A stretch of DNA of 64,000 nt from Phytophthora sp. 'mugwort' (lineage: Eukaryota > Oomycota > Peronosporomycetes > Peronosporales > Peronosporaceae), in assembly GCA_033558025.1 (NCBI GenBank), contig JAUCEF010000005.1:3906001-3970000 (forward strand), written 5' to 3'. The position numbers and the translations under genes were made by a program. Below the pieces are notes generated by a model. That model was not told where the DNA came from and searched no databases. It saw only the letters and a program-made list of their open reading frames with translations. This document shows positions 22,648 to 34,528 of this stretch, piece after piece (position 1 is the stretch's first letter; each line of letters starts with the position of its first letter).

Positions 22648-23650
22648 TGCGCTCTTCACCGAGCAAAACCCCGACGCTTTCTCGCGCAACAAACACGTGT
22701 GCCAAGATCTACAGAAGCACCGATGGCTACAGCAACGTCTTGAGCCACCTCCGCCACAACCACCCAGCGTACCGCGAGCTCGCCCGTGCTACGCTTTTTA
22801 TCACGAACAGCCTTCGTCTCCGTGTCGTGGACCAACGCTCGGTTGATATCTACCGCTGGGTCGAGGCGGTCATGGAACGTTTGCCTCTAACGTTCTGTGA
22901 GCGCCCAGTTTGCGTGCGACTACCAAGCTGTCCAGCATCCCGCGTGGAACGTCCAAGCTGTACACGGAGGTAATTCAAGGTTACATGGAGGCGCGCATCA
23001 AGCGTGACTGGCCCGACACGTTCGGATTCGTCCTTGCCGGCTGGATGGATGATGCGCGCCAATATATCGCTATCTCCGCCGTATTTACTGACACCGACGC
23101 AGACGGCACCGGTTCCCGTCCCATTACCGGTACCAGCGTCTACTAGGACGACCTTGATTGTCCAAGCCGTTCTCTTGGTGTTCTACCCGCTGGCCGACGA
23201 CGAAGAAGATCTTGGGCCACGGAGCCTCTTCGACCTCATGGCCGACACGCTCTCCCGTTATGACATGCCTTGGGAGGCGGTCGTCTTCATGGTCGAACCA
23301 ACTGCTCTGTCAAGTAGTGTATCGGGCGTAAGGTTGGAGCGGCGCCGCTAATTGGATCTGCAAGCCACCGCTTTAACCTGGCAATGAAAGACTACTTAGG
23401 CAAGGAAGAGGACATCCTCGGTAAGATCCATGCGCTTATGAAGTGCTTGTCGATGCTCAAGGGCCGAGCGCTGCTGCGTAAGGTGGGCCACCTCGCCCGG
23501 CGCTGCGTGACGAAACAGGGTGGGTTAGTACGTACGATATGGTTAAGCGGTATTTAGATTGGTTTAACTATCCGATCCGCGCACTGGACCATGACGCGGT
23601 AGCTTCCTACGACCTCGGATCGTACCTGCTCTCACGTCGTGCCATATATG
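22648..23650 (+). pseudogene. hAT-like transposase, N-terminal and core part
   Basis: Starts with a BED-like zinc finger remnant (TDGYSNVLSHLRHNHPAYREL), then VDIYRWVEAVMERLPLTFC. Read across frameshifts, it continues with TSKLYTEVIQGYMEARIKRD, FGFVLAGWMDDARQYIAI, and then HRFNLAMKDYLGKEEDILG. These are in the order of an oomycete hAT-like transposase. Several frame changes and stops make it inactive. The copy is cut by a mariner at 23659, and its C-terminal part resumes at about 25343. Confidence 0.65.
23611..23641 (+). repeat. 31-bp perfect inverted repeat, left copy
   Basis: Begins GACCTCGGATCG and ends CACGTCGTG, in hAT coding sequence. Its exact reverse complement is at 25327-25357, on the other side of the mariner insertion. 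Confidence 0.9.
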
Positions 23651-23658
23651 ACCATATA

Positions 23659-25238
23659 CAGTGCGGGCATTAATTATACTGCCACCGATGAAAACTGTCC
23701 AATTTCAGCGGGTAGTTCGATTTAGAATTTGGTTTTCTAACTAATGGAAATAGCTTGTCCAAACAAGGCGAACATCGTTGGAAGCGCTCCATTTCCGCAA
23801 ATTCTCTTTGCGGGGCAAGCAAAACCGTCACCAGTCAAATGAAAAAGCGGGAAAAAGCTATACTGCCATTGCCATTTTCGTCCACCACAAACGCATTGTG
23901 CTCCCGCTATTATTTAGTTTTGGCTCCACGACGCTCAAGGACTTCGATGCACCGCTTGAGCATCGACTTGAGCAACTTGGCGATGAGCTCTGGCCCGATC
24001 TTTGCCCATGAGTCTTGAATGGCCGCAATGAGGTCTGCCCGGGTTGAAAATTGCCGCCCGTTAGCGTAAACTGCACGGGCGAGGACGCCCCACATGTTCT
24101 CGATAGGATTTAGATCCGGCGCCTTCGCTGGCCACTCCATAAGCTCGACGTGTTGCTCTTGGAGGAACGCTTTGGTAGTCCCCGACGAGTGGATCGACGC
24201 ATTATCCTGCTGAAAAATGCAGTCGCGCCCGTACAAGCGATCGATAAAAGGCAAAAGATGCTCTGACAGGGTGAGGATGTATCCCTCGCTGTCTTTCGTA
24301 CCGTCCAAAATCACGAGGTCGCTTTTACCGTGAGAGCAAAACGCACCCCACACCATGACGCTGCCGCCGCCACTCTGGCGCGTCGAGAAGAACTTTTTCT
24401 CGCGGCGGAGGTCATGCCAGTAGTACTGGAGACCGTCCGGGCCGTCCAAGTTGAACTTCTTCTCGTCGGAAAAGACGCACCTGACTCACTTGGCCTCGTC
24501 CCAGGTCGCCTTGTCACGCGCCCACTTGAGCCGATCCTCCTTGTGCTTCTTGGTCAGCACTGGCGACGCCTTGCGCTTAGCGTACGTCAAGTGCGTGCTC
24601 TCCTGAAGCACCTGCTTGACTCGGCGTACTCCAACAGGCAGCTCAAGCTGCTCCTGCAGTCCTCTGGCTCTCAAATCCCCTTTCGACGCCTCGCGCAAGA
24701 GGCCCCGCTTGGCAGCGGGGGTCAGCTTTGGCGGGCGGCCGGGCCGCTTGGTAGTGTTTTAAGACTTCGGAGAGTTCAGAAAGGTGTGGATTGCAGGTCG
24801 CGAGCGCCCTAGGTCCTGTGCGATTGCTCGCTCGCTCATACCGCGTCTATAGAGGGCTAAAATCGCTGCCTGCTCATCCGTTGTGAGGGTCGTTCCTCTA
24901 GGCATGCTAGCGCTAAGAAAAAAATATAGCGGCAGACACCAAATGTATGAGCAAACGCGCAAAATCAGTGACTGCGCCACGTATAGGCATCACGCATAAG
25001 CAACGCCATTTAGCTCGTAATGTACGCAGTGGCAGTCTAGCTTGTTCCCCTTCTACAAGACGTCGCGATCGTTGTCGGCTTGGCTCACAGCGAGTATTTG
25101 TCGAAATGGAGCGCTTCCAATGGTGTTCGCCTTAATTTCGAGCGCTCTTTTCATTGGTAAGAACGCCATGGTCGCTAAAGAACTATTGGCTGAAATTTGA
25201 CCGTTTTCATGGTGGCAGTATAATAAGTGCCCGCACTG
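23659..25238 (-). mobile_element. Tc1/mariner element (1,580 bp)
   Basis: Ends are CAGTGCGGGC at 23659 and its reverse complement at 25238. They are flanked by TA on each side (23657-23658 and 25239-25240), the target duplication of this superfamily. The terminal inverted repeats are long, about 220 bp, with scattered mismatches. The inner part holds a single transposase gene on the minus strand. The element is inserted in the hAT-like gene. Confidence 0.9.
23910..24905 (-). pseudogene. mariner transposase (DD34E), two in-frame stops
   Basis: From the ATG at 24905 (MPRGTTLTTDEQAAI) the frame runs to 23910 with no frameshift. Two stop codons interrupt it: TAA after LNSPKS and TGA after ATWDEAK. 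It has an N-terminal helix-turn-helix (SERAIAQDLGRSRPAIHTF) and the RPGRPPK basic motif. The catalytic residues are Asp in VFSDEKKFNLDG, Asp in FQQDNASIHSS and Glu in DLNPIENMWG. The last two are separated by 34 residues, giving DD34E. About 330 codons is the normal length. Only the two point changes appear to stop it, so decay is recent. Confidence 0.9.
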
Positions 25239-25326
25239 TATATGTGACTATATATGATCATATATGACCTATTTATGACCATATATATGACTATATATGA
25301 CCATATCATAAGACCATATATATGGT
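25239..25326. repeat. AT microsatellite
   Basis: Repeats of TATATGAC and CCATATAT fill the gap between the mariner end and the right copy of the 31-bp inverted repeat. A short piece of the same sequence lies on the left side (23642-23658). Confidence 0.7.
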
Positions 25327-25357
25327 CACGACGTGAGAGCAGGTACGATCCGAGGTC
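25327..25357 (-). repeat. 31-bp perfect inverted repeat, right copy
   Basis: Exact reverse complement of 23611-23641. The hAT C-terminal region resumes directly after it. Confidence 0.9.
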
Positions 25358-25870
25358 AATATTGGCCGGTTGGTGGCGGTGACCAAGACGCTGCAGTGGC
25401 CCTCGCTGACTGTCTGCAACGCGCCGCCTAGTCGGCAAATTGTCGGAAACTACCCTGAAATGAAAAATCGGCTTGGGGTGACCACAGCCATTGCGATCTA
25501 TGCGTCTCTGAAGATTAGCCTCGTAAAGCTTCAGGGTGGCGAGACACTGAGCCCAGTGGAACGTTCAGTGTGCATTGCCTTCCCCTCCCTGGCGGCGTGA
25601 CTGCCAGCGTCCAAGGGCCGGACAGCGAACCCTCCATAGCAAGAGGCGTTCGAAGTCGTCGTGTGCAGCGGCGTACTCTCTACATAGACGTCGCCCCCCT
25701 CCCCCCGACATCGAACGAATGTGAGCGTTTATATTCAGCCGCGAAGCTGCTGCTTATGGACTTGCGGGAGAGTATGGATGTATAGACCATTCAGGTGGTC
25801 ATGATGCTACAATAGGGAGCTTTGGGATGTGTATATTGTCGACACCATCCGTTCTAAAGGGCGCCCGTAA
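25343..25870 (+). pseudogene. hAT-like transposase, C-terminal part
   Basis: Contains the hAT dimerisation signature PPTSNECERLYSAAKLLLMD (about 25700) and ends with RELWDVYIVDTIRSKGRP and TAA at 25868, read across frameshifts. It completes the N-terminal part at 22648-23650, so one hAT gene is split by the mariner. Confidence 0.65.
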
Positions 25871-27495
25871 TTGAATATACGCAATTACGCATTATTCCCT
25901 TTTGACCAAGAATATTAATTTTGATAGTGTATTCCGCGCAGCCCTGATTGTATCTTATTACGCTATCTTGTAGTACAAGGGGCACGACCTGAGCAGCTTC
26001 CGTGATATCCTAAATCATCGTGCTAGAACCAAGTCAACATCCAAATGCTCAGAATCCTGCTGCAGCACTTTGTGATGTTCGGCTCGCGACTATGGCTCTG
26101 ATCCCGTGATGCAAATGAGGTGGCTCACCGATCGGCACCATGGCTGTTGTTGACACGTATGAGATCGCACTAGTCCTTGAACTCGGCTCGCGAGAATCTC
26201 TACATGAGCGATGCTTAGCTCCTCAAGAGACTATTTATCGTCAGTTTGTTGAGCGTTTGCACGTTCAAGCTCGTCTAGGATCCGGGTTGTAGCAGAGGAG
26301 GCTAACGCTACTGTGGTCCCATTACCACCGAACAGTACGTCGGTTCATCAACCTCTTGACGTCCGTGTAATGGGACCACTGAAAGCGAAGCTAAGAAATA
26401 GTGCTAGACGCAGCGGAGGCACCGCAAAATAAAAACGCCTCGAGCAAAAATGAAGTCTACAATTATTGCCTACAATGCCATCACCCACATGCAATAATTC
26501 GTACCTTAGAAAGGCAATTCCTCACCATCCTGAGGTTTCAGTCTAATAAAAGCACTGTTTTATCCGACCGCATGATCTTTTGCTTTTTTTTCTACTCTAA
26601 TAATGCTAAATTCTACCAATCACGCCTTTATATTTGTTCGTGCCGTATTTTTTTGTCGGGTGCAGTGAATCTACCGTTACTATGGGGGATGGCATTCAGC
26701 GATGCCGGATTGTACAAGGCAAGTTGAAGGTTAACGTAGCGTTGGTGGGAGATTTGATGCATAGGAAAGCGCGCTGTGAGCACGCAGTGTATTGTAATAT
26801 GGTTTAACCCTTGAACGGTGGTCTCAAGTGGCTGCCCTGAGCACACTTACGAGTCAAGAGCAGGGAGTTGCGCAAACTCCATCTCGGACGCAGCTTCAAA
26901 GTTTGCGTTGGTCACGCAACTCCCTACCAACTCTTCTACTCCTTTCCGATACCTTATGTTCAATCGCCGGACCGCATGGATTTTAGCGAACGTTGATACG
27001 TAGGGCTTCACGGGGGCCCCGTGACGGGGGACACTCTGCGAAGGGCAGGTGGCGGGGTATACCAGTATTGGTGAGCTATACACCGTTAGAACGTCGTGGT
27101 AGGACCCGTAGCGAGAACCTATATTTTATTACGTAAGTTTACGTCAACGCGGAGGTGGATTACAATTAACTTCGATACTGCATCTTCAGGTGCGAGACGT
27201 TGGGGTGTGCTTTGGAGTTAAAACATTATATAGGTACACGTGTGGCAATCTTCTACCGGTATTGATAACGCTATCTGCCGTGTTTCTGGTTGGCAATTGT
27301 TCGTGTTATTCCCAAATTATCAAATCTTTCAACGCATTATGCAAATGCAAATACTAATATATGCGGTCACGTGCGCGCCGCTTGCTCCGTGTTGCGTCGG
27401 TAATACCCCCATTTGCCTACCTGTTCGCCGGTTCCAGCACTCCGTTGACGGCTGACACCACGGAACTAAGCGACACGAGCATCCATGCATTCAGC
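25871..27495. other. degenerate repeat DNA
   Basis: Apart from a pogo transposase fragment at 26283-26402 I see no supportable gene. Open frames near 26.6-27.1 kb on both strands lack motifs. Confidence 0.4.
26283..26402 (+). pseudogene. pogo-type transposase fragment
   Basis: Forty codons read VVPLPPNSTSVHQPLDVRVM followed by GPLKAKLRNS. This is the conserved end of the DDE_1 (pogo/Tigger) catalytic domain, including the third acidic position in QPLDV. The rest of the element is gone. Confidence 0.7.
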
Positions 27496-28823
27496 TTACT
27501 CGAAATATGACAGCACTGTCTCCTGCACCTTCTCCGCAAACTCCCGCAGTGTGGACTTGATCAAAGACTGAGTTTTTACGAACGATTTGCAGGAGAAGAT
27601 CTCCCCAGAGCCTACACCAGCAGCACGGTTCGTAATAACAAGCAGGTCAGTTAGAACGACTCAATTCAACAGCAATTCAAGCCAACAAGCGTACCCTCAA
27701 CAACTTCCGCATCAATCTCGCAGAACTGGAACGCCTTCTGTGACCAGTCAAGTGCAAAGAGCACCGCAAACACTAGCACGATAATCACCACAATGAACAG
27801 CGGCGTGTAGAAAAACACCCACTTGGTCCAAGTTTGGTCTATCTCAGTCGTCTGAGCTGCAGTCTGCTTCTCGAGCTCCTCCACCTCTTCAACAGGCGCT
27901 TGAGTCTGACTTGTATCAACTTTCCGTGGCGACACAGTGTCCGATTCCTCGCTCTCCTGACAAAGAGGATCCTTCAGTACAAAATCGGAGTCTGTCCCCG
28001 AGTCGGTCGCCACCTTAAGCGTGTTAATGCTCCCGTTGGGCATGTACTTGGCACGCTCACGCACGCGCTGTACATCCTCCTGCTGCTGCGCAATGGGCGC
28101 GTAGATATCTACCTTGTCGTCCAGACCGAGTTGCTTCACATGGTAATTGGTGGAGGGTCCATCCCATTCGCTCTTCTTTTCCTTCTCTCCCTCCTCTTCC
28201 TCTTCATCGTCGTGCTCCTCAGTGGGAGCCTCATCCAAAACCACGGCACTCACCTGCTTCTCCCCGGTCACCTCCACCTTCTCCACCGTCGTGACCGTAG
28301 TTGCCACCACCACCTTCTCCGCCGTCTCACTGAGGTTCAACAAGCAACTCTGCACCGTCAGCTTCTACCTACTGTAAATTAAAAATATCCACGTAGAGCC
28401 CTACCGAAGGACATTGCCCGAGGAGCTGGTTTCCGATGTAACGCCGACCACGAACTGCTGCGTGGACACGGAGCGCGTCGTCGACTCCTGCGCGACCTCC
28501 TCCTCATGCTCGGGCTCGGGCATGGCCGAGAACCTGTCCACCATCCTCCGCGCAATCGAGTTCTTCTTGTCGACCTCATCGTTTGATACGTCCACTACCG
28601 TCTTGCTCTTTTTGCTGAGGTGGCCAGTATCGGACGAGCCCAGGCCCTTCCGCTTGCCGCCCTCTTTCTTTCCTGTCACGCGCGCCACAGCGGCATCGAT
28701 GCGCTTCTTCTGCTCCTGTGCCAATGCCAGGCGAGTGGCCTCCAGCTTCGACATCTCGGGCGCGCTCTCGCCGCTGGTGAAGCTCATACCGGCGTTACTG
28801 CGGTCGGCAATCTGAGCGGCCAT
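27496..28823 (-). CDS. single-pass membrane protein of unknown function
   Basis: Three coding blocks fit one gene. Block 1, 28823 to about 28401, has a Met start, MAAQIADRS, and basic and acidic low-complexity sequence. Block 2, about 28364 to 27695, starts KLTVQSCLL, has a long Asp/Glu/Lys stretch and a transmembrane segment (FFYTPLFIVVIIVLVFAVLF). Block 3 is 27611 to 27496 and ends ETVLSYFE. Blocks 2 and 3 join cleanly across an 83-bp intron (27694-27612), phase 1. Blocks 1 and 2 do not: every GT-AG pair I tried gives a stop or a phase clash, and block 2 has no ATG of its own. Either the intron uses an unusual site, there is a frameshift, or these are two genes. No family recognised. Confidence 0.5.
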
Positions 28824-29899
28824 CTCGACAGTTATTGCTCTTGCTTTTTGTATTGAAATCTCGTAATGAGGCCAAGAACTTTCGGCGTAGCTTTTGAATT
28901 TTTAAAGGGACGCGCGTCAAAATGAATTGACGGTGTGACTTGTACTATGTATTTCCATGTGAACAATTTATGCGCCTTGAAGAAAATGAATTGCGTGACG
29001 TCACTCGGTGCGGTTTGGCTTGCGGAATGTGTAGGTTGTTTGCTCGGTTTAATGCCCGCATCTCGATGTGACCAGACTACGTTTGAGGCGTGGGAGAATG
29101 AACTCGACCTGAACGGCAATAAATGCAGATATTTCCGAGCATCGAGCGGAAACGCCCTCACGCTTGCAAGCCGAGACGAGGCTGTAGCCATGGTGTGAAC
29201 ATTGATCCTGCGCCACGGCATCTGTAAGCCGGTCTCTATGATGGCGTGCAGACTGTTGACATATATTTTAGGAGTGCGTGGGCCGGCATCGAGATGTACG
29301 TGTGTCAAACTGTCCATTGAAACAGGAGATTGCCCATGACAGATTTCTTGAGTGTTCGGGGGACATGTCCAAGGGCGTCACAATTGATGCCAAATTATTT
29401 TGATTGGTGCAATAAAGCTTACTCTTGTTCGAGTGAAGAATAATTTGCACGCTGTGAATCACGTGTGATGTAGAACATTGCGAAGCAGCGACACCCGCAA
29501 TCGCCACTACGGAATGGAAAAATGGAATGGCGTTCAACAATGTTACCTTTGTTATTGCAGTCAAATATGACTCATTTATGTTGCAGCGCCAGCTGCGCGA
29601 CGCTGTACAACATGGCGCTTTCACAACAACTACAGCGCTTTACTTCGTCAATCGGGCTGGCACTATTACCCCTTCCTATTCGAATGACTATGGAAATCAA
29701 GCAATAGCAAAAAGATGCTTGCAAGCGAGGATATCTCGAGATCTACAACCCTTCGTTCCTACCGAGTAGCCGTTCACAAGCAATTGCGGGCAGGCCACTT
29801 ATTAATGTTGAACCAGCACGAATGCGGATGCGGCATTAATTCTCACGTGAATTGTGTTACATCACTTTGTAGTCATATTCTGATGCACCCAGGCCAACG
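28824..29899. other. intergenic, no gene recognised
   Basis: Upstream of the membrane protein gene. Open frames on both strands overlap and lack motifs. Confidence 0.4.
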
Positions 29900-32293
29900 T
29901 CTCCTCTATGCTGAACCACTCGAAACTCAACGCAGCACCAACCCACGCGGGCGTCATCCATCATTCAGTGTAGCAACCGGCGCGCGTTTGCGCTTCTTGC
30001 GGTGACAATTATCTCCCTGCTGCTGCTGTCCGGATGTTTCGCTACTTGAAGTGCGAACAATACTACACGCACACGCCGAATATAAATCAGTAGCTTCATG
30101 GACACCACATCAACCGGCCAGCCCCCTACGGTTGACACTGGACCTCCATCCATGCGTAGTTGGCCCCCATCTGGGCCGAGATGGCAATTCCCTATTCAGT
30201 TCGCTTATTTGGTTCTACAATAATGTGCGTGGCAAGGCGACACGCCTCAAGTACAATAGTGGGGCATTCGGCATACGCATTCTGAAATGGTTCGTCACTG
30301 AACGGGACCAATCATTCCTCTCGTGTTGGTCCTCCAAAGCGTCGTATGAGGGTTGCCGCCGGGATGGCGTCAAACCGGAATTGTCTGGTAGTACCCGACT
30401 GGTTCTCGCAGCAATCGCTAAGCTCCCGCAACAAAGTACCTATTTGAGAGCGCCGGTTAAGTGTGTAGTCTCTCTTCAGCAGCGCGTTGAAAGTTTCGGC
30501 AGGGTTATTCGTAGCGGCGAAACCACTGGGAGTCGCTTAAATCTACCACGGGTTGAACCTTCCGAACAGCCACTGCGCGCTCATGTACTGAACCAACTCT
30601 ACGAGAAACGGATGAGCCAACCATTTCTACAAGTCGTAGCAACGCATCCAGAAATACTCCCATTCGCTTCGCGCAAAGTTCATATCGTACGTATCATGCA
30701 CAACGGCAGCGGCCACGACCGAGCGAAAACTCTTAACCGCCTTTTGCACTTTTTTCATGTCAACAATCTAAATCGAGGGTTGTCCCGAATACAGAGTGTA
30801 GCCCGTTAAATTGAGCTTGGTCTGGGTCGGCCATAGCGTACTGCACTATGCGATGTTTGCACGTGGTCCAGAAGTACCAACGTTGGAGTGCCAACAAGGC
30901 TGCTTCAATGACAGGTTGCGTCTCTCTTGAGATATGACAAATAGCGCCACGACATGAAATTCTCTGGAGCAATCAGAGATACCGATCACGAGCTCGGATT
31001 ACTCGCGATTGTCCAACTTGTACGCCGCATCGACAGGAAGGATGAAAGACTCCGGCGGTAGTATCATCTGGAATACCGCTTTCGCCGTAAGCCCGACGAT
31101 AAATTGCTTTTCGTTCGGAGCCGTTTCCAACCACCGGCTTTCCCTCGGGATCTAATTCCCAGTCAAACATGAAGGGCTGCGCCATTTCCTCCGTCCCCGT
31201 GAAAGTCCTCAAACGGATCCACTCCATCAGTGCCTCGACACGACCATGCTTCTGTGGATACGCGCAAGAATAGTGGTTTACGAAGTTCTGGACAACTTTC
31301 AAATTTGGCAGGTCAGCCAGTGCGGTGTAAAACTTGCGCGACAGGGTATGACAAACTCGAATTGTCGGTGATGATGCTCTTCCATCTCTCTGCATAATTG
31401 CTTTTTGCGTCTCCGTTAACGTCTTGCGCTTCGGTGAAACTGCCTCCGAGGTGTGCTGACCAAACTCGCAAATGGATACGACGTTCGTTTCAAAACAGGT
31501 GATAATTACCCGCGCCAGGAGCACTTGAACTCGCTGGCTTCATGGCAGGCCTCCGAGCTGCACTCCAGGAGTCTGTAGCGCTATTTGTCTGGCTCCGCAC
31601 CCATGCAATTGGCACTTTCGATGTGTTGCTCTTGGCGATGTCAAACGACTCAGCGTATCGAGCACGGCGTCCGCAGCGTCAGCATCGACAGCAACGGCTG
31701 TCTCCAGTCAGGGAATCCGCTGGGGCATGAGGGATTCCGCAGTCCTGGCTCGGAGGAGCCACCGACACGCAGATTCTGATGAAGAAATTTTACTGGTGTT
31801 CTAAACAGCTGTTGCCCACCAACGCGCGGCTTGCCATCCGCCAGTTTCACCACGTGCTTTGATCGACCGGTGATTGTCCGACGGAGACCTACCCCACCAC
31901 TTGCCCGTGCACACAGCAGAAACTTCCGCGGGGTCAAAGTCGCCACAAAAATGAGTGATCGTAAGCAATGTTGCATTTGAGACACATTTTTAAGGTGCCA
32001 CAGCAGACGCGATGTGTAGCCACCGCACGAGTGTGACCGTGAGGCATTCTTCCATTTAATTCCACAGCAGTTGGGCTCAACAATAGTGTATAGGATACCG
32101 AATCGGCGGAAAGATGTGACCACTTTGCCCAGGATGTGGAAGTCAACGTGCATTGCAGAAAAGGGAGATCATAACAAAAAAAATGAGACTGGTAGCATCT
32201 TTCCGACCCCACCGACACATTCATTTGCCGAACTTCGATGGCTGTGAGCCTATCACTTTGATCCCCATTACCCAAGATGCCAGCTGAGCGCAT
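29900..32293 (-). pseudogene. Mutator-like (MULE) transposase remnant
   Basis: Minus strand, N to C. A zinc-finger-like part (about 32100-31900, HSCGGYTSRLLWHLKNV) comes first. Then from 31524 come KAIMQRDGRASSPTIRVCH and EALMEWIRLRTFTGTEEM. The MULE core follows at about 31060-30900: PPESFILPVDAAYKLDNRE, then REFHVVALFVIS, with a conserved Asp in VDAAYK. After a frameshift the sequence continues with IEAALLALQRWYFW and YAMADPDQAQFNGLHSVFG. The end (30153 to 29965, GGWPVDVVSMKLLIYIRR and VVLFALQVAKHPDSS) corresponds to the SWIM-like C-terminal region. Many frameshifts and stops; terminal repeats not found. Confidence 0.6.
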
Positions 32294-32619
32294 TCCGCTC
32301 CGGCTGACGAACCGCTATAAAGTTGCGGCTGCCGAGGCCTACCTTCGCCGACTGGCCGGAGTATCGTTGCGTGGGTTTACAATCTTAACATAGGTCAAGC
32401 TGCGCAAGATGAAGCAATCGACGGCGCCCAGGTTTGGAGGGAGCGGACGGCGCTCACTTTCTGAGCAGCACGAGGACATCCTACTTCTATAGTTCAATGA
32501 ATTGAGCCGTCAACGCTGAGAGAGGCTGAGAAACACAGAACGGACATATGGTGCCCATCACTTACTATATATTTTGTATGGGAGGGATTAGCTCTACAAA
32601 TCGCTCAGTAATGCTACAG
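32294..32619. other. spacer
   Basis: A short readable stretch (MKQSTAPRFGGSGRRSLSEQ, about 32409) precedes AT-rich DNA. Nothing assignable. Confidence 0.35.
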
Positions 32620-32770
32620 AAGATATAAGCCGTGCCCGGGCTTCAGTGGCCGAGTGACCAGCCACGCTACGCCTGGCTGGGCGTCCCTTTGGCGCCCTAG
32701 CGGTTCGATTCGCTCGCGATATATAGATTGTATGTCCAGCCCAGTACATTATCAATGATTGGGGGGGGGG
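32620..32770 (+). mobile_element. tRNA-derived SINE-like element
   Basis: Contains RNA polymerase III promoter boxes at a tRNA-like distance: an A-box-like TGGCCGAGTGA (32647-32657) and a B box GGTTCGATTCG (32702-32712), 44 bp apart. The long variable part between them (GGCTGGGCGTCCCTTTGGCGCC) is like a class II (Leu/Ser) tRNA. The flanks do not form an acceptor stem. A G10 run follows at 32761-32770. This fits a SINE head, not a functional tRNA gene. Confidence 0.5.
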
Positions 32771-33230
32771 TGCATGCTGGATTGGCTGGACCCACAGATA
32801 GAATAGGCATATATATTGATGTCACCCAGCCGTTTTCTGTGTTTTTCAGATATTTTCTGTGCTAGCCATATATTGTTTCGACAACGCTACAGCGTTAGCC
32901 GAACCATGACTATTTTTATTGCTTACGATATTATGCTTCACTTTTCGAAGAAAACACGGTGGGTACGGTGCGATCGGTATCTCGCACAGCATGGTTTGCT
33001 AAACAGATGATATTTGCTAACATATACTGTTACTGTTTAGCTTATGAAGCGAAAATGGCTGATGCTGAGCCGTGTAACTACTCGCAGCCACTCTTCATGT
33101 GATGACATGCTCTTTGCTAGGAGAGCGTTCTGTGACGAGGTTTGTCGATTGCAGAGAGTGTGGTGCGGTTAAACCCTTTAATCGACCATCTTAAACTTGG
33201 ATCAAACGGCGATTCTTGCATCGATGACGT

Positions 33231-33842
33231 TTGGCACTTAATGTGAAGGAGGTTAAAGCATATGTTGTGCCTGCGCAAACGTCAGATTCTGACAGCCAGC
33301 TGATCACAATTAATGTGCTTGTGCGGACGGACCGCTTGGTGCTGTCGCCGCACTTCGTGTTCAAGCGCCAGCCCAGTGGCGAGGTGGAGAAGGAAGCGCA
33401 GGCGTATGTGCCGCATCACGTGGCCACGTGCTCCATCTAGGAAAATGGCTGGTTCGAAGAACGGGTAATGCTGGAATGGATACTTACATCATTTCGACCT
33501 AATGGTTGCGGCAATTCTGTGCTATTGATCGATAGGCTGAAGACACACAAGACGCAAAGCGTTCATGACGAATTTGGGGCATGGCGACAAGGCCAAGTGT
33601 CCATTACGTGCCACCGGCATCGCATAGCCGTAGGACGTGGGTGTGATGGCGCCGTTCGAGAAACGCGGGCGGCACAACTGCCCACAAGCTGCGGTACTCA
33701 ACGGGCTTCCCGAAAACTGAGTGGAGAGGCGCCGCTACATGTTCGAACAATCGACGCTCGGCTTCGGTCGGTAAAGCCGTATACCGTACGGAACTCGTTT
33801 GATAAAGCTGCACAAGAGAAGCGACGTGCAGGGGGTGCTAGA
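33231..33842 (+). pseudogene. pogo-type DDE transposase remnant
   Basis: Reads LVLSPHFVFKRQPSGEVEKE, YVPHHVATCSI, then a stop, then ENGWFEERV and MLEWILTSFRPNGCGNSVLL followed by IDRLKTHKTQSV. This is the middle of a DDE_1 (pogo-like) domain; the second acidic position lies in LLIDRLKTHK. The rest is frameshifted. No terminal repeats were found around it. Confidence 0.55.
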
Positions 33843-34508
33843 TGATTTGAATTTTTCAACGTGGTGGACGTGCAAGCCAATGATAGCGCTAGTGTGCGAG
33901 AAGTGCTCGCCGGCGAAGTCGGGCCTCTTTCCACTCAGGTCAGTTTGTAATCCGATTGGTTAAATATATGCCGGTTTTGTTCAAGCCAAACGTTTAGAGA
34001 AATTATAGCAGCCTTCTCTAAACTTAGATAAATGGTCACACCTTTTCGCTGATTGAATATTCTACTGGTGTCGGTAAGGAGGAGTTCAACTAAACACAGC
34101 CGGTTTTGTCCAGTCAGAACTATGCCGGGGTAGGTTTGGTAAACTTAAGGAAATCTCTGAAATTCTGAAACATATTAAATACGTTCTGCTAAAATAACCA
34201 AATAGAATCCCTTCATTACAGGATAGTCGCACTCGATCCGGTGAAACCCCAACTTTATCGGTGTAAACATAGGATGTAGTGGGGGTAGGAGCTCATTCCA
34301 AGTTAGGTGACGAAGATGCGTAGGGCAGTACGCGGGCTGCACGCCCCCGCCGGGACGATGGCTGGCTGCTGACAAGTGCTTTAGCGATTTCTTTTTGTCG
34401 GCTAAGCTGGACACATCGGCCCTACATAACATGCAAATACATCACTCGCATTAGAAGCAAGCCATCAATGCAAATATTTAACCTTTTGAATTTCCTGTAG
34501 ATCAAGAA
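33843..34508. other. AT-rich spacer
   Basis: No gene recognised. Flanks the pogo-like element that starts at 34509. Confidence 0.4.
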
Positions 34509-34528
34509 AGTTTAGCGGTAGGCTAGTA

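Noticed and set aside
27834..28382. 182-codon plus-strand Leu-rich frame
   Set aside because: It is antisense to the acidic membrane protein exon; Leu runs are the complement of Glu/Lys codons.
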